A DNA stretch of 64,000 nt from Prorocentrum cordatum (GCA_963575745.1 CAUYUJ010012091.1:304104-368103); one strand, 5' to 3'. Shown: positions 42,113-52,418, counted from the stretch's first letter. Translations and numbers: made by a program. Notes: a model not told the origin generated them from the letters alone.

Positions 42113-43184
42113 GCGTCTCTGCCCGCCAGCCCCCTCCGAAGGCGACGGCGCGGATTGCCAGGGCAGTGAGGGAGGGCTTCCGCTGTGGGCAGCCAAACCC
42201 CGCCCGCGCCTCGGGCGCCGCCGGCGGAGCGACTGGTGCTCCGTTGAGCTCGTAGTCGGAGGCGATGTGATTTTTTGCACGCGCTCAGAGGAGGAAAAGG
42301 TACCCATACCTCTACCCTTTCCCTCGTTTTCCCCTTGGTTGGGCCTCCGCGGAGGCCCTCGTCGCCACCGCTGGATTCGCTTCGAAATTCTGGTCAGAAC
42401 GCACCCCGGGAGAGGTCGGGGGAGTAGCGGCATCGGTACCTTTTGGTTTCCCCACGCGCTCCTGTGTTTCCTGGGACCTAGCCTCTATCAGCATCAAAAA
42501 GCGCGTGACCGAAAACACGTGTGACCGAGAACGCGCCCGAAGTTGTTACACAAACGTAGTGGGACCAGAATTGTAACCGAAATTGAAAATCGAGTTTGCC
42601 TCGAACCAAACATTCCAGTCACCCGTGGGCGCGGGCGGAAAATTCAGGGCGCCAGTTTCGGCTTCATTCTGGTAGATGTCCGGGCACTGTTTCGGCCATT
42701 GCACCCCCCTGATAGAGACGAATCTACGTGATGCGTTGGATTCTCGCTTTGAATGGAGCACTGCGGTCGCGTCTCTTCCTCCTCCTCCCTCCTGCTTCCC
42801 GTCCTCCCTGCTTCCGTGCGCGTTGCGAGCAGCACGGCCGTCGCCATCTCATTGGGCTTCTAGGAGGAACGGCAGAGTGGAGGGCAACGCGCGCTGGCCC
42901 GTTATGCGGCCAGAACGATCCGCGCGGCGTCAGGCATGAACGCAGGAGTCGTCGGCACACGAACCCCTCCTGATGTTCGAGGACACGGCCCTTTGTTGCG
43001 TTGTTCTCTCTTCTCTGCTCGGCGCCTGAGGAACCTCCCGTCGCCACGGCCAGATTCTTCTGTTGGGGTGCCCTAGTTAGAGCGCACCCAACACGAGTTC
43101 CTGTGTTCACTTGTGATGGCCTTACGGCAGGTGCCGCCGGCCTTAAATGCGAGGAGTGCAGGGAGATGGAGCAGGTGGACGAGG

Positions 43185-43545
43185 ATGGGGGGTGCCTCTT
43201 GGGTCTTCTGGAGCCTCTCGGGGGGCCTCTTGGGAGCCTCCTGAAGGCCTTTGAGGTCTTCTTGGGGGCCTCTTGGGAGCCTCTAGGGGCCTCTTGGGGG
43301 GCCTCTTGGGACTTCTTGGGGCCTCCTGTGATGCTCTGGGGCCGAAGGTTCCACATCCCCTTTCAAGTCCCCTGTGTGGGCACGCTCTGGGAGCCGTCTG
43401 AGGGGCCTCTGGGGGGCCATTTTGGAGGCCTCTTAGGCTGTCTGGGTGCCCTCTTGGATCGATTCGGGGCCCTCTTGGAGACTTCTGGGGCTATCTTTGG
43501 GCGATCTTGGGGCGATCGTGGAGGCCTCCTGGGCCGTCGTGGAGC
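43185..43545. repeat. degenerate GGGGCCTCTTGG repeat
   Basis: About 20-bp words around GGCCTCTTGGG(A/G) recur irregularly. The plus-strand open frame through it encodes a Leu/Gly-rich low-complexity product. Related but sparser words occur at 38570-38700. Confidence 0.6.
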
Positions 43546-44095
43546 GTAGGCGAGAACACCACAATCTTTCAAAAACAAACTTCGAGTTTCTTAGTGTGCG
43601 TCGGGGGGGGCGTCACCCCCGCCGACAGCCCCACATCGACCCCAGTCGCGGGCAGCCACCGCGCGCCGAAGGCACTCCGACCCCCGTTGCGGCGCGACGA
43701 CGAGGCGAGGTTGACCCCCGTCTGGGGGGGTACCCAGCCACGCTTATTCAGGAACCCGTAGAAAGGGAATCTATATTTTAAACCTCTTGGGGTCCTTGTC
43801 GGAGTGCTCTTGGAGGCCTCGTGAAGCGTCGGGGAGGTGTCTTGGACCCTCTCGTGGCACTCTCTGCCCGTGCTGGGTTTCTTGCAGCCCCGGGACCCCT
43901 CGGGAGGGAATGGCTCTTCTGACCCGGGATCCGCCAATGACCCCCCCAGGATTAATGAAGTCGGGCATGTCAAAAGAAAACGATAGAATTGGGACGATCT
44001 CTTGGGCTATTTCTGCATCTGCTGGAGTGTGTCCCAAATCCGCCTGTAGGAGGACATGCCCGGCCTAGCCCCAGGACCCCCCCTCGACACGCGAC
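43546..44095. other. no gene recognised
   Basis: No motif in either strand. A related short sequence (CCCACATCGACCC at 43632) and G-runs are the only structure seen. Confidence 0.3.
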
Positions 44096-44097
44096 CG

Positions 44098-44190
44098 GTT
44101 GTTACTGTGGCCCGTTGGGTGTTAGTGTGGCCCGTTGGGTGTTAGTGTGGCCCGTCGCGCGGCAAGATGGGAGTTACTGTGACCCGCGCT
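44098..44190. repeat. GTTA(C/G)TGTGGCCC tandem words
   Basis: Three or four 20-bp units with GTTA(C/G)TGTGGCCCGT, plus a GTTACTGTGACCC. Inverted relatives (GGGCCGCAGTAAC) occur twice at about 50936-50969. Confidence 0.6.
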
Positions 44191-44317
44191 GGCCGCTCAA
44201 TGACAAGTAATGTGTAAAGGTATCTCATGTTAGATCATCTGCAGAGATTTGCAACCCCTCAGGGAATGCACTCCCGCGCAGGCAAAAGTGGCCACAGCAA
44301 CTCCCACCTGGAAAACG

Positions 44318-44410
44318 CGTAGTAGTAGCAGTAGTAGTAGTAGTAGTAGTAGTAGTAGTCGTAGTCGTAGTCGTAGTCGTAGTCGTAGTCGTAGTCGTAG
44401 TCGTAGTCGT

Positions 44411-44485
<75 letters not shown>

Positions 44486-44545
44486 CGTAGTCGTAGTCGT
44501 AGTCGTAGTCGTAGTAGTCGTAGTCGTAGTCGTAGTCGTAGTCGT

Positions 44546-44577
<32 letters not shown>

Positions 44578-44579
44578 TC

Positions 44580-44665
<86 letters not shown>

Positions 44666-44758
44666 CGTAGTCGTAGTCGTAGTCGTAGTAGAGTCAGTAG
44701 TAGTAGTAGTAGTAGTAGTAGTCGTAGTCGTAGTAGTAGTAGTCGCTAGGTAGTAGTA

Positions 44759-44801
<43 letters not shown>

Positions 44802-44825
44802 CGTAGTAGTAGTAGTAGTAGTAGT

Positions 44826-44869
<44 letters not shown>

Positions 44870-44870
44870 C

Positions 44871-44914
<44 letters not shown>

Positions 44915-45043
44915 TAGTTGTAGTAGTAGTAGTAGTAGTAGAAGCAGCAGTAGTATTTGTAGTAGTGGTAGTGGTAGTGGTAGTGGTGGTCGTTGTCGTT
45001 GTCGTGGTGGTAGTATTATTATTATTATTCGTAGTAGTAGTAG

Positions 45044-45074
<31 letters not shown>

Positions 45075-45111
45075 CGTAGTAGTAGTAGTAGGGGTAGTAG
45101 TAGCAGTAGGG

Positions 45112-45159
<48 letters not shown>

Positions 45160-45172
45160 ATAGTAGTAGTAC

Positions 45173-45225
<53 letters not shown>

Positions 45226-45228
45226 CGC
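44318..45228. repeat. (TAG)n microsatellite with alternating (TAGTCG)n blocks
   Basis: About 910 bases. Pure TAG runs alternate with TCGTAG hexamer blocks (44358-44435, 44484-44510, 44517-44575 and 44664-44690). Later parts contain TGG and TTA triplets. Plus-strand translation in one phase is Ser/Arg dipeptides that mimic an RS domain; I consider this coincidental. Confidence 0.95.
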
Positions 45229-45289
45229 GGCGAGTCCATAACAGACCCCTGTTTCGGACTCGCAGTGGTGATGTTGTTGTGCTGTTAGT

Positions 45290-45530
45290 GTTGCTGGTTT
45301 GTTGATAGGTAGTAGTGTCGTGGTAGTGGAAGTGGTGCTGTGGTAGTGGTGTTGTGGTACTGGTGTTGCGGTGTTGTGGGTGTGGTTTTGTGGTAGCGGT
45401 GTTTTGATGGTGTGGTAGCGGTGCTGTGGTGTTCTGGTACTGGTATTGTGGAAGTGGTGCTGTAGTGTGGTGGTACTATGGTAGCGTTGCGTCCGTGCTG
45501 TGGTAGCGTTGTAGTGGTACTAGTGTTCGA
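45290..45530. repeat. GTGGT(A/G)-rich degenerate repeat
   Basis: Words GTGGTAGTGGTG, GTGTTGTGG and GGTAGCGGTG recur. No gene. Confidence 0.7.
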
Positions 45531-46010
45531 AGAAGCCCTGGGAGCTCAATTTTGAGAAGAGCCCGCGCTCCTGTGGACCCCCTTTGTGAGGTCTCTGGGA
45601 GACTCCTCTTTGTTGCCTTGTTGGACTCCACCTTGGGCCCCCAGCCGTCAAGGCGCCCGGATTTCCCCTTGGGCTCCCAGCCTTGTTGACACTTAACATC
45701 CTCACGCTAGGATCGTGGATCGTGCCTGGGTTGTAGTAGTAGAGGAGGATATAGCCGTGCCTCGGTTGCGAACCTGATGACTACGGGCCTGGCAGGACGA
45801 GGCATCCTGGGATCCTAGGCGAGGCCGGGGAGAAGAAGGAGGAAACGAGCGTGTTGCATCCTTACCTTGCGAGATCTCAGAGAACACGTGTACCCTTGCA
45901 TCCTGGAGAATACTATTCCTCCCCCCCTTCTGCCCGTCCCTCTCTCTCCTCCCTCTCCCTACCCGTTCCCCTCCCCCTCTCCCTGCCCCTCCCTCTCGCT
46001 CGTCCAAAAA
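45531..46010. other. no gene; pyrimidine tract before the spliced leader
   Basis: 45920-46005 is almost pure C/T (CCCTCTCC words). It directly precedes the SL-tagged WD40-PARP gene. Confidence 0.5.
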
Positions 46011-46045
46011 CCATGCTTGGCTCAAGACGGCTCAGGGAGGATGCC

Positions 46046-46067
46046 TCCGTAGCCATTTTGGCTCAAG
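46046..46067 (+). other. genomic spliced leader with relict copies
   Basis: Complete 22-base DinoSL. It is followed directly by GCTCAAG (46068-46074), the last seven bases of the leader again. A further TTGGCTCAAG lies upstream at 46017-46026. No GT donor follows, so it is not an SL RNA gene. Confidence 0.9.
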
Positions 46068-46111
46068 GCTCAAGTTGCAGTCGCCCGCCTTGAAAGCACA
46101 ATTCGCGGCCA

Positions 46112-48084
46112 ATGGTATTCCGTGCAGAACGAACTTTGAGCGGGCACGACGCTCTTGTTCATAGTTGTTGTTTCTCTCCAGACGGGGAGAAGGTTCTCTC
46201 TGCTTCAAGTGACAGGACTTTAAAGACATGGCGGGAGTCTGACGGTGCGTTGCTGCATACCTTGAGCGGGCACGACGCTCTTGTTGATAGTTGTTGTTTC
46301 TCTCCAGACGGGGAGAAGGTTCTCTCTGCTTCAGGCGACAGGACATTGAAGATATGGCGGGGGTCTGGCGGTGCGTTGCTGCATACCTTGAGCGGGCACG
46401 ACACTTTTGTTTATATTTGTTGTTTCTCTCCAGACGGGGGTTCTCTCTGCTTCAAGTGACAGGACTTTAAAGACATGGCGGGAGTCTGACGGTGCGCTGC
46501 TGCATACCTTGAGCGGGCACGACTTTTCTGTCAATAGTTGTTGTTTCTCTCCAGACGGTAAGAAGGTTCTGTCTGCTTCAAGTGACAGGACATTGAAGAT
46601 ATGGCGGGAGTCAGACGGTGCGCTGCTGCATACCTTGAGCGGGCACGACTTTTCTGTCAATAGTTGTTGTTTCTCTCCAGACGGGAAGAAGGTTCTCTGT
46701 GCTTCAGGCGACAGGACATCGAAGATATGGCGGGAGTCTGACGGTGCGCTGCTGCATACCTTGAGCGGGCACGACGCTCATGTTCATATGTGTTGTTTCT
46801 CTCCAGACGGGAAGAAGGTTCTCTCTGCTTCAAGTGACAGGACATTGAAGATATGGCGGGAGTCTGACGGTGCGCTGCTGCATATCTCGAGCGGGCACGA
46901 CTGTTTTGTCAATCGGTGTTGTTTCTCTCCAGACGGGAAGAAGGTTCTCTCTGCTTCAAGTGACAGGACATTGAAGATATGGCGGGAGTCTGACGGTGCG
47001 CTGCTGCATACCTTGAGCGGGCACGACTGTTTTGTCAAAGGTTCTCTCTGCTTCAAATGACAGGACATTGAAGATATGGCGGGAGTCTGACGGTGCGTTG
47101 CTGCATACCTTGAGCGGGCACGACGCTCTTGTTCATAGTTGTTGTTTCTCTCCAGACGGGAAGAAGGTTCTGTCTGCTTCAAATGACAGGACATTGAAGA
47201 TATGGCGGGAGTCTGAAGGTTCGAGCGGATCTGGACAGAGACCGGATGGGCGCCATGATGACTACATGATCATGTTCGAAGAGCTGATGGACAAACATCG
47301 ACTCGCGCACGCTGCCCAGATGCCTCGGCCTTCCCATTATTCTGAATACCGCATTGGCGCAGTGCCAGGAGAGGACCCGTTTGGCCAGTTCATGTCGCAC
47401 ATTGTCGTCAGCACGGTTGCAAGCCACAGGGAGTCGTACCAGTCTGCCGTGTACCATGAGCCGCCGCAGCTCGAGATCATCGGGGTACGATCGGTAGTAA
47501 ACCCAAGAGTGCAAGCATCTTACATGGCAAAGCTCCAGAACCTCGAGGGCAAGAGGCAGCGAAAGGGCATGTGTTCTCAGATTTCGGCTCTCTCTTATCT
47601 GAAAGTGCCGGCGAGCAGGTACGACTTCGACTTGAACGAGCATTTCTGATTCCATGGGGTTGTACCATCGACCCTAGCGGAGATATGCAGAGGTGGGTTC
47701 AATCCGCAGATGGGGGGCGAGACTTTTGGTAAGCTCTTCGGCACCGCTTCTTATTTCGCTGCGAATTCTTCAAAAAGCGACGATTACACAGAAGATCGCG
47801 CAAGTCATTTGGAAAAGAATGCCAAGAGGACCTGAATGGTTGCCCGCGTTGCCCTTGGGGAGTCTTTTCGCGCGTCAGAGCCCATGCCGCAGACCACCAG
47901 GCCCCCAGATGACGACGAAGGTGTGGTCTTTGATTTGATATGGGCTGATACATCGAGACAAGGTGGCTGCGTGGATCATATCGAAGTTATGGTATTTTCG
48001 GAGGCGCAGGCACTGCCGGTGGCGCTCGTGGACTACCGGCATGCAGTCGGCTGCACGTGCGCCTTCTGCCGGATGCGTCCCTGA
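46112..48084 (+). pseudogene. WD40-repeat / PARP (ADP-ribosyltransferase) fusion, retrocopy
   Basis: Nine 42-residue WD40-type units (126 bp; starts of GAGCGGGCACGAC at 46138, 46264, 46390, 46511, 46637, 46763, 46889, 47015 and 47112) carry SGHD, CCFSPDG and SASSDRTLKIW. A linker (about 47220-47460) leads to a PARP catalytic domain: VVNPRVQASYMAKLQ, FHGVVPSTLAEIC, GKLFGTASYFAANSSKSDDY, MVARVALGES and IEVMVFSEAQALP. The H-Y-E triad is readable: His 47653, Tyr 47752, Glu 47983. TGA codons interrupt the domain in frame at 47647-47649 and 47833-47835; the last stop is 48082-48084. Units 3 and 8 have 5- and 29-base deletions that shift frame. No introns are visible and the spliced leader precedes it, so I read it as a reverse-transcribed mRNA. 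An intact parent would bind partners through a WD40 propeller and ADP-ribosylate targets. Confidence 0.75.
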
Positions 48085-48228
48085 AACGCTGGACTGCAGA
48101 TGAATCGCATGACCGCATGGCTCGAGCAAGAGATCCGGTACAGTCCACGCGACGGTCTGAATAAAAACGGCTTAGGAAGGATGCTTCGTTGCGACCAGTG
48201 TCGTGTTAGGGGATACCATTCATAAGGC
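48085..48228. other. 3' flank of the WD40-PARP copy
   Basis: Contains GAATAAAAAC at about 48160, which resembles a polyadenylation hexamer context but may be chance. No gene. Confidence 0.3.
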
Positions 48229-48705
48229 GTACTATTCCTACGGAGTATTAGCCGTAGGGAGTGCTAGCCCTAGGGAGTACCAGTACTAGGAATTATTACC
48301 CCTAGGGGGTACTAGCCCTAGGGTGTACTAGTCCTAGGGAGTACTCTTGCTGCGGCGTACAAGTCCTAGGGAGTACTAGTCCTAGGGAGTGCTAGTCCGA
48401 GGGAGTGCTACCCCTCGGAAGTGCTGGCGCTAGGGAGTGATAGCCCTAGGGAGTACTAATCCTAGGGATTATTACCCCTTGGGTATACTAGTCCTAGGGA
48501 TTCTAGTCCAAGGGGCAAGGGGACACTAGTCCTTGGGCGTATTAGTCCTAAGGAGTACTTGTCCTAGGGAGTACATGTTCTAGGGGATACTAGCCATAAG
48601 AATTACCGATGCCAGGGATTACTAGACCTGGGGAGCTGGGGAGTATTCGTCCTAAGGATTTCTAATCATAGGGTTTACTAGTCCTAGGGATTACTAGGAC
48701 AAGGG
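48229..48705. repeat. CTAG-rich short satellite
   Basis: About 20-bp degenerate units around AGTACTAGTCCTAGGGAGT. ACTAGT and CCTAGG occur in most units, so CTAG appears about every 10 bases. Units mutate freely except for the CTAG-type words. Confidence 0.85.
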
Positions 48706-49215
48706 GGGGTCACTACGGTTTCTAAGGTGTCTGATCTAAAAAATTACTCCGACGGAAGAACCCCACATAAGAATCCTCTGGGCGAATCTGGAAAAAACCA
48801 TCACCGTCGTCCTCGTGGTTGGTGAGGCGTCCTGGCTGTCTCTTCTGCGTATATTTCCTGTCGCCTTGGCGCGGGCCCCCCTTCCACTCCTTACGTTGTC
48901 CCCATCCTCGCCCCCCTGTTTGTTCCGCGCCCCGCCACCTCCTCCCCTTCCTGTTGCATGAGCGCGCGTGTCGATGTTCCTCGGCGCCGTCGCCGCCACG
49001 GCCAGCACAGGCGCGTTCTCTATTGGTCACGTCGCGCAGCCGTTGGGACAACCCCGCGGGCCAGGCTGTCGGGACAACCCCGCGAGCCGTTGGCGCGCAA
49101 GACCAAGCCGTTGGGACAACCCCGCGGGCTTCGAGCGAGGCGCAGCCGCGCTCAGGCGGAAGGCAGCACGAATCCCAGCTCTGCCGCGAGCTGCTTCGCC
49201 TCCGCCCTGGACAAA
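48706..49215. other. no gene; short GTTGGGACAACCCCGCG repeats
   Basis: GGGACAACCCCGCG occurs three times (about 49043, 49073 and 49113). Pyrimidine clusters lie at 48880-48950. No recognised gene. Confidence 0.4.
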
Positions 49216-50130
49216 ACCGCCTGAGACTTCCTCCAGATACAGGGTTCCGATGACCCGCTCGGATTACCAACATGATCTGCGGGCCCCATAGGGAGGGAGC
49301 TCCCGCCTGAGACTTCCTCACAATTCACTCAGAGACGAGGCTCCCGCCTGAGACTTCCTCCGAATTCAGGCTTGACGAGCCCAAAAGTGACGACAGTTAC
49401 AAGGTTCCGATGACCCGCTCGGATTACCAACATGATCTGCGGGCCCCATAGGGAGGGAGCTCCCGCCTGAGACTTCCTCCAATTCACTCACAGACGAGGC
49501 TCCCGCCTGAGACTTCCTCCAAATTCAGGCTTGAGGAGCCCAAAAGTGACGACAGTTACATGATTCCGATGACCCGCTCGGATTACCAACATGATCTGCG
49601 GGCCCCATAGGGAGGGAACTCCCGCCTGAGACTTCCTCCCAATTCACTCACAGACGAGGCTCCCGCCTGAGACTTCCTCCATTTTCAGGCCTGGGGAGCT
49701 CAAAAGTGACGACAGTTACAGGATTCCGATGACCCGCTCGGATTACCAACATGATCTGCGGGCCCCATAGGGAGGGGGCTCCCGCCTGAGACTTCCTCAC
49801 AATTTACTCACAGACGAGGCTCCCGCCTGAGACTTCCTCCAAATTCAGGCTTGAGGAGCCCAAAAGTGACGACAGTTACAGGATTCCGATGACCCGCTCG
49901 GATTACCAACATGATCTGCGGGCCCCATAGGGAGGGAGCTCCCGCCTGAGACTTCCTCCCAATTCACTCACAGACGAGGCTCCCGCCTGAGACTTCCTCC
50001 ATTTTCAGGCCTGGGGAGCTCAAAAGTGACGACAGTTACAGGATTCCGATGACCCGCTCGGATTACCAACATGATCTGCGGGCCCCATAGGGAGGGGGCT
50101 CCCGCCTGAGACTTCCTCACAATTTACTCA
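49216..50130. repeat. 160-bp satellite with 320-bp higher-order unit
   Basis: TGACCCGCTCGGATTACCAA starts at 49251, 49411, 49570, 49730, 49890 and 50050, a 160-bp period. Two variants alternate in the later copies (CTTGAGGAGCCC and CCTGGGGAGCTC), so 49730-49889 matches 50050 onward. Each unit carries CTCCCGCCTGAGACTTCCTC twice. Confidence 0.95.
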
Positions 50131-50400
50131 ACGATGATGAGGATGAGGATGATGAGTGGTGGTGAAGATGAGTGGTGAAGAGGATGATGATTGATTGTGA
50201 GTGGTGGTGGCGATGATGATGTTTGAATGAGGATGATGCCGATGATGATGATGATGATGATGATGTTCATGAACGTGTGAGAGAGTGCGAGTGATGATGA
50301 TGATGAGTATGTGAGTGACTAAGCATGTGAGAGAGCATCATCGATGATGTTGATGAGGTTGATGATGAGAGAGTGTGAGTGAGTGTGAGTGGGTGTGTGT
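50131..50400. repeat. (GAT)n/(GTGAGT)n microsatellite
   Basis: GATGAT and GAGTGTGAG words, ending in a (GT)8-like run at 50395-50410. Confidence 0.85.
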
Positions 50401-50564
50401 GTGTGTGTGTGTTCCTGTTCCTGCGCGGGGTGTCCAGAGAAAACAAGAACCCCACTTTGGATGTGGGGAACAACACAGTTACAAACAAGCAATAACAACG
50501 AACAACACTAACAAACAAACGAACCAGCAACAACAAGACAACAACAGCAACAACAACAACACAC

Positions 50565-50835
50565 CAGGCTCTTCGGCCGCTCGAAGAGGCTCTTCGGTGG
50601 CTGAGGCTTTTCGGCGGCCCCGAGAGGCTCTTCGGAAAGCCCAAGAGGCTCTTCGGAGAGCGCAAGCGGCTCTTCGGAGACCCTGAGAGGCTCTTCGGGG
50701 AGCCCAGGAGGCTCTTCGGAGAGCCCAAGAGGCTCTTCGGCGAGCCCAAGAGGCTCTTCGGCGGCTGCAAGAAGGTCTTCGGCGGCCCCAACAGGCTCTT
50801 CGGAGAGCCCAGGAGGCTCTTCCGAGAAGCTCGTC
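50565..50835. repeat. 21-bp minisatellite
   Basis: Units AGGCTCTTCGGAGAGCCCAAG and variants, about 12 copies, each 21 bp and so seven codons. The minus frame reads PKSLLGS repeats and the plus frame RLFGEPK-type repeats. Each unit contains an internal inverted pair (GGCTCTTCGGAGAGCC), so single strands can fold. Confidence 0.85.
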
Positions 50836-51796
50836 GGTGAAGGGGGGGGGGGCTTCTTTGGAGCCCTCCCTCCCCTTCACCGCACTCGTTAATTGTTACA
50901 CTCCGGAGGAACCCTGGCCGTACTAAGACCCACCGGGCCGCAGTAACAACCGACGGGCCGCAGTAACACCTTATCTCCCCTCGACCCCCCCCCCCAGGAC
51001 ACCCCCCTCCGGCTGGGAAGGGGCCCTCGATTCAATCTACGACGTCGTTCGATGTCGCTCTGGCTGGAGCGCTAAAGGAGGAGGGCCCAGGGAAAGGGAG
51101 GGCGCGGCAACGACGGCGGAGACGGCGACGACGGCGACGAGGTGGAGTGGCAACGGCGACAGTGACGACGACGGCGAACGGACGAGCGCTTTCCACACGC
51201 CGACAGGGTCGGCGGATTTTCTTGAGCCGCCATTGGGGTTTTGAGTGCAAGCTTTGTTGAAGATTTTCGCTGTTCATGCCTCAGGTCGCCATCCACGACT
51301 CAGGATGAAACGTTCCCAGGAAGAGCACTGTGGTCCAGGACCAGTTTCCTTCAGGACCCCTTGCTCGCATGCCTGGAGGAGGTGGATTTTGTCTGCCAGA
51401 GTTCTCTCTTCTGGCTGGTGATGTTGAATTTTTTGCTGGGGGCACCAGCCTTTCAAGCATTGCGGCCCACATGGGCGTTTTCGACTTGTCTCGGCGGGCA
51501 TGGAATGTTTCCCAGAGAGTGGCCACGCCGGTTCATCCGATGAAGCGCTGAGATGAGCTCACGGAGCGAGGGACATCTTGACCTGGTTCGCTCGTGTCCT
51601 GGACCCCTCTGGCCTCAGAATCCGAGCCCTACCCCCTTGCCCATCCACGATTCCGGCAACCCGATGGGCGGCGGGGGAAGTGCTCGGAATTCGTCGACCA
51701 CGTGGCGAAATCCGAACCCCACCCCAGCTCCCATCGATTCAGAAGAATCGATCCGTCCTCGCGCACGGGGACGCAGGAACGGAGCATCATATACAG
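50836..51796. other. no gene recognised
   Basis: Inverted relatives of the 44.1 kb words lie at 50936-50969, and a GGCGACGAC cluster at 51110-51180. Short frames only. Confidence 0.3.
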
Positions 51797-51950
51797 TGGG
51801 GGCCGACGCCAAGAAACACCATGCCTGCCTCCTCCTCCTCCTCCTCCCTCCTCCTCCTCCTCCTCCTCCTCCTCCACCCCTTCGTCGTCGTCGTCCTCCT
51901 CCTCCTCCTCCTCCCAGACCTGTGGCCTCCTCCTCCTCCTCTTCATCCAC
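51797..51950. mobile_element. left end of MITE C interrupted by (CTC)n
   Basis: TACAGTGGGGGCCGACGCCA then AGAAACACCATGCCTGCC, the left end of family C, runs straight into CTC/TCC microsatellite (51830-51930). A complete copy follows at 51956. Confidence 0.6.
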
Positions 51951-51955
51951 TCTTA

Positions 51956-52131
51956 CAGTGGGGGCCCATGCCAAGAAACACCCTGTTTGCCTTCAGGGTG
52001 CGTTGGGTTTCTTGGGTTTCGATGGTTTTGCCATGGGCAGCGCGACGTCCCCACGCCAAGAGTCCATGGACGTCCTCGGGTCTCAGGGTTGGGTTTCCTG
52101 TGGAAGGTTTCTTGCAGTCGGGCCCCTACTG
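51956..52131. mobile_element. MITE family C copy 4 (best preserved)
   Basis: 176 bp, TA on both sides (51954-51955 and 52132-52133). Left end CAGTGGGGGCCCATGCCAAG; complement of the right end CAGTAGGGGCCCGACTGCAA then GAAACC. The terminal inverted repeat is about 25 bp with few mismatches. No coding capacity. TA flanks point to a Tc1/mariner-type transposase as driver (family inference). Confidence 0.8.
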
Positions 52132-52418
52132 TATTCATTGTTTTGCCGATCGGCGCAGGCCCTCGCACCCCCCCCTTCCACCTGGAGTAGATCATGCCTG
52201 TCTTCGCGCCTGTTTCAGGCATGTGGAGCCTTTCCCCCTTATGACGCACGGGTTAAACAGTCGCATGAAGCAGAGGTCCGGCGGGCCAGGCCCCCCCCCT
52301 CCCCCCCTTCCGCTCAATGTTGAAACGTCGCGTAAGAAAACGTTCACGTAAACATGCATTTTCGCAGATCCGCGTGGAACTCTGGAAATTCACGTTCATG
52401 GAGCGCTTTGCTCCCCTC

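Noticed and set aside
44249-44749. Arg-Ser dipeptide protein resembling an SR splicing factor
   Set aside because: There is no RRM or other domain; the RS pattern follows from TAGTCG repeats.
26745-47835. Genome-wide reassignment of TGA to an amino acid
   Set aside because: Only a few in-frame TGA codons were seen, all in decayed copies that also contain TAA stops and frameshifts; TGA also ends the PARP frame at 48082.
49216-50130. CRISPR or other bacterial repeat array
   Set aside because: Whole 160-bp units are repeated without unique spacers, so it is a satellite.
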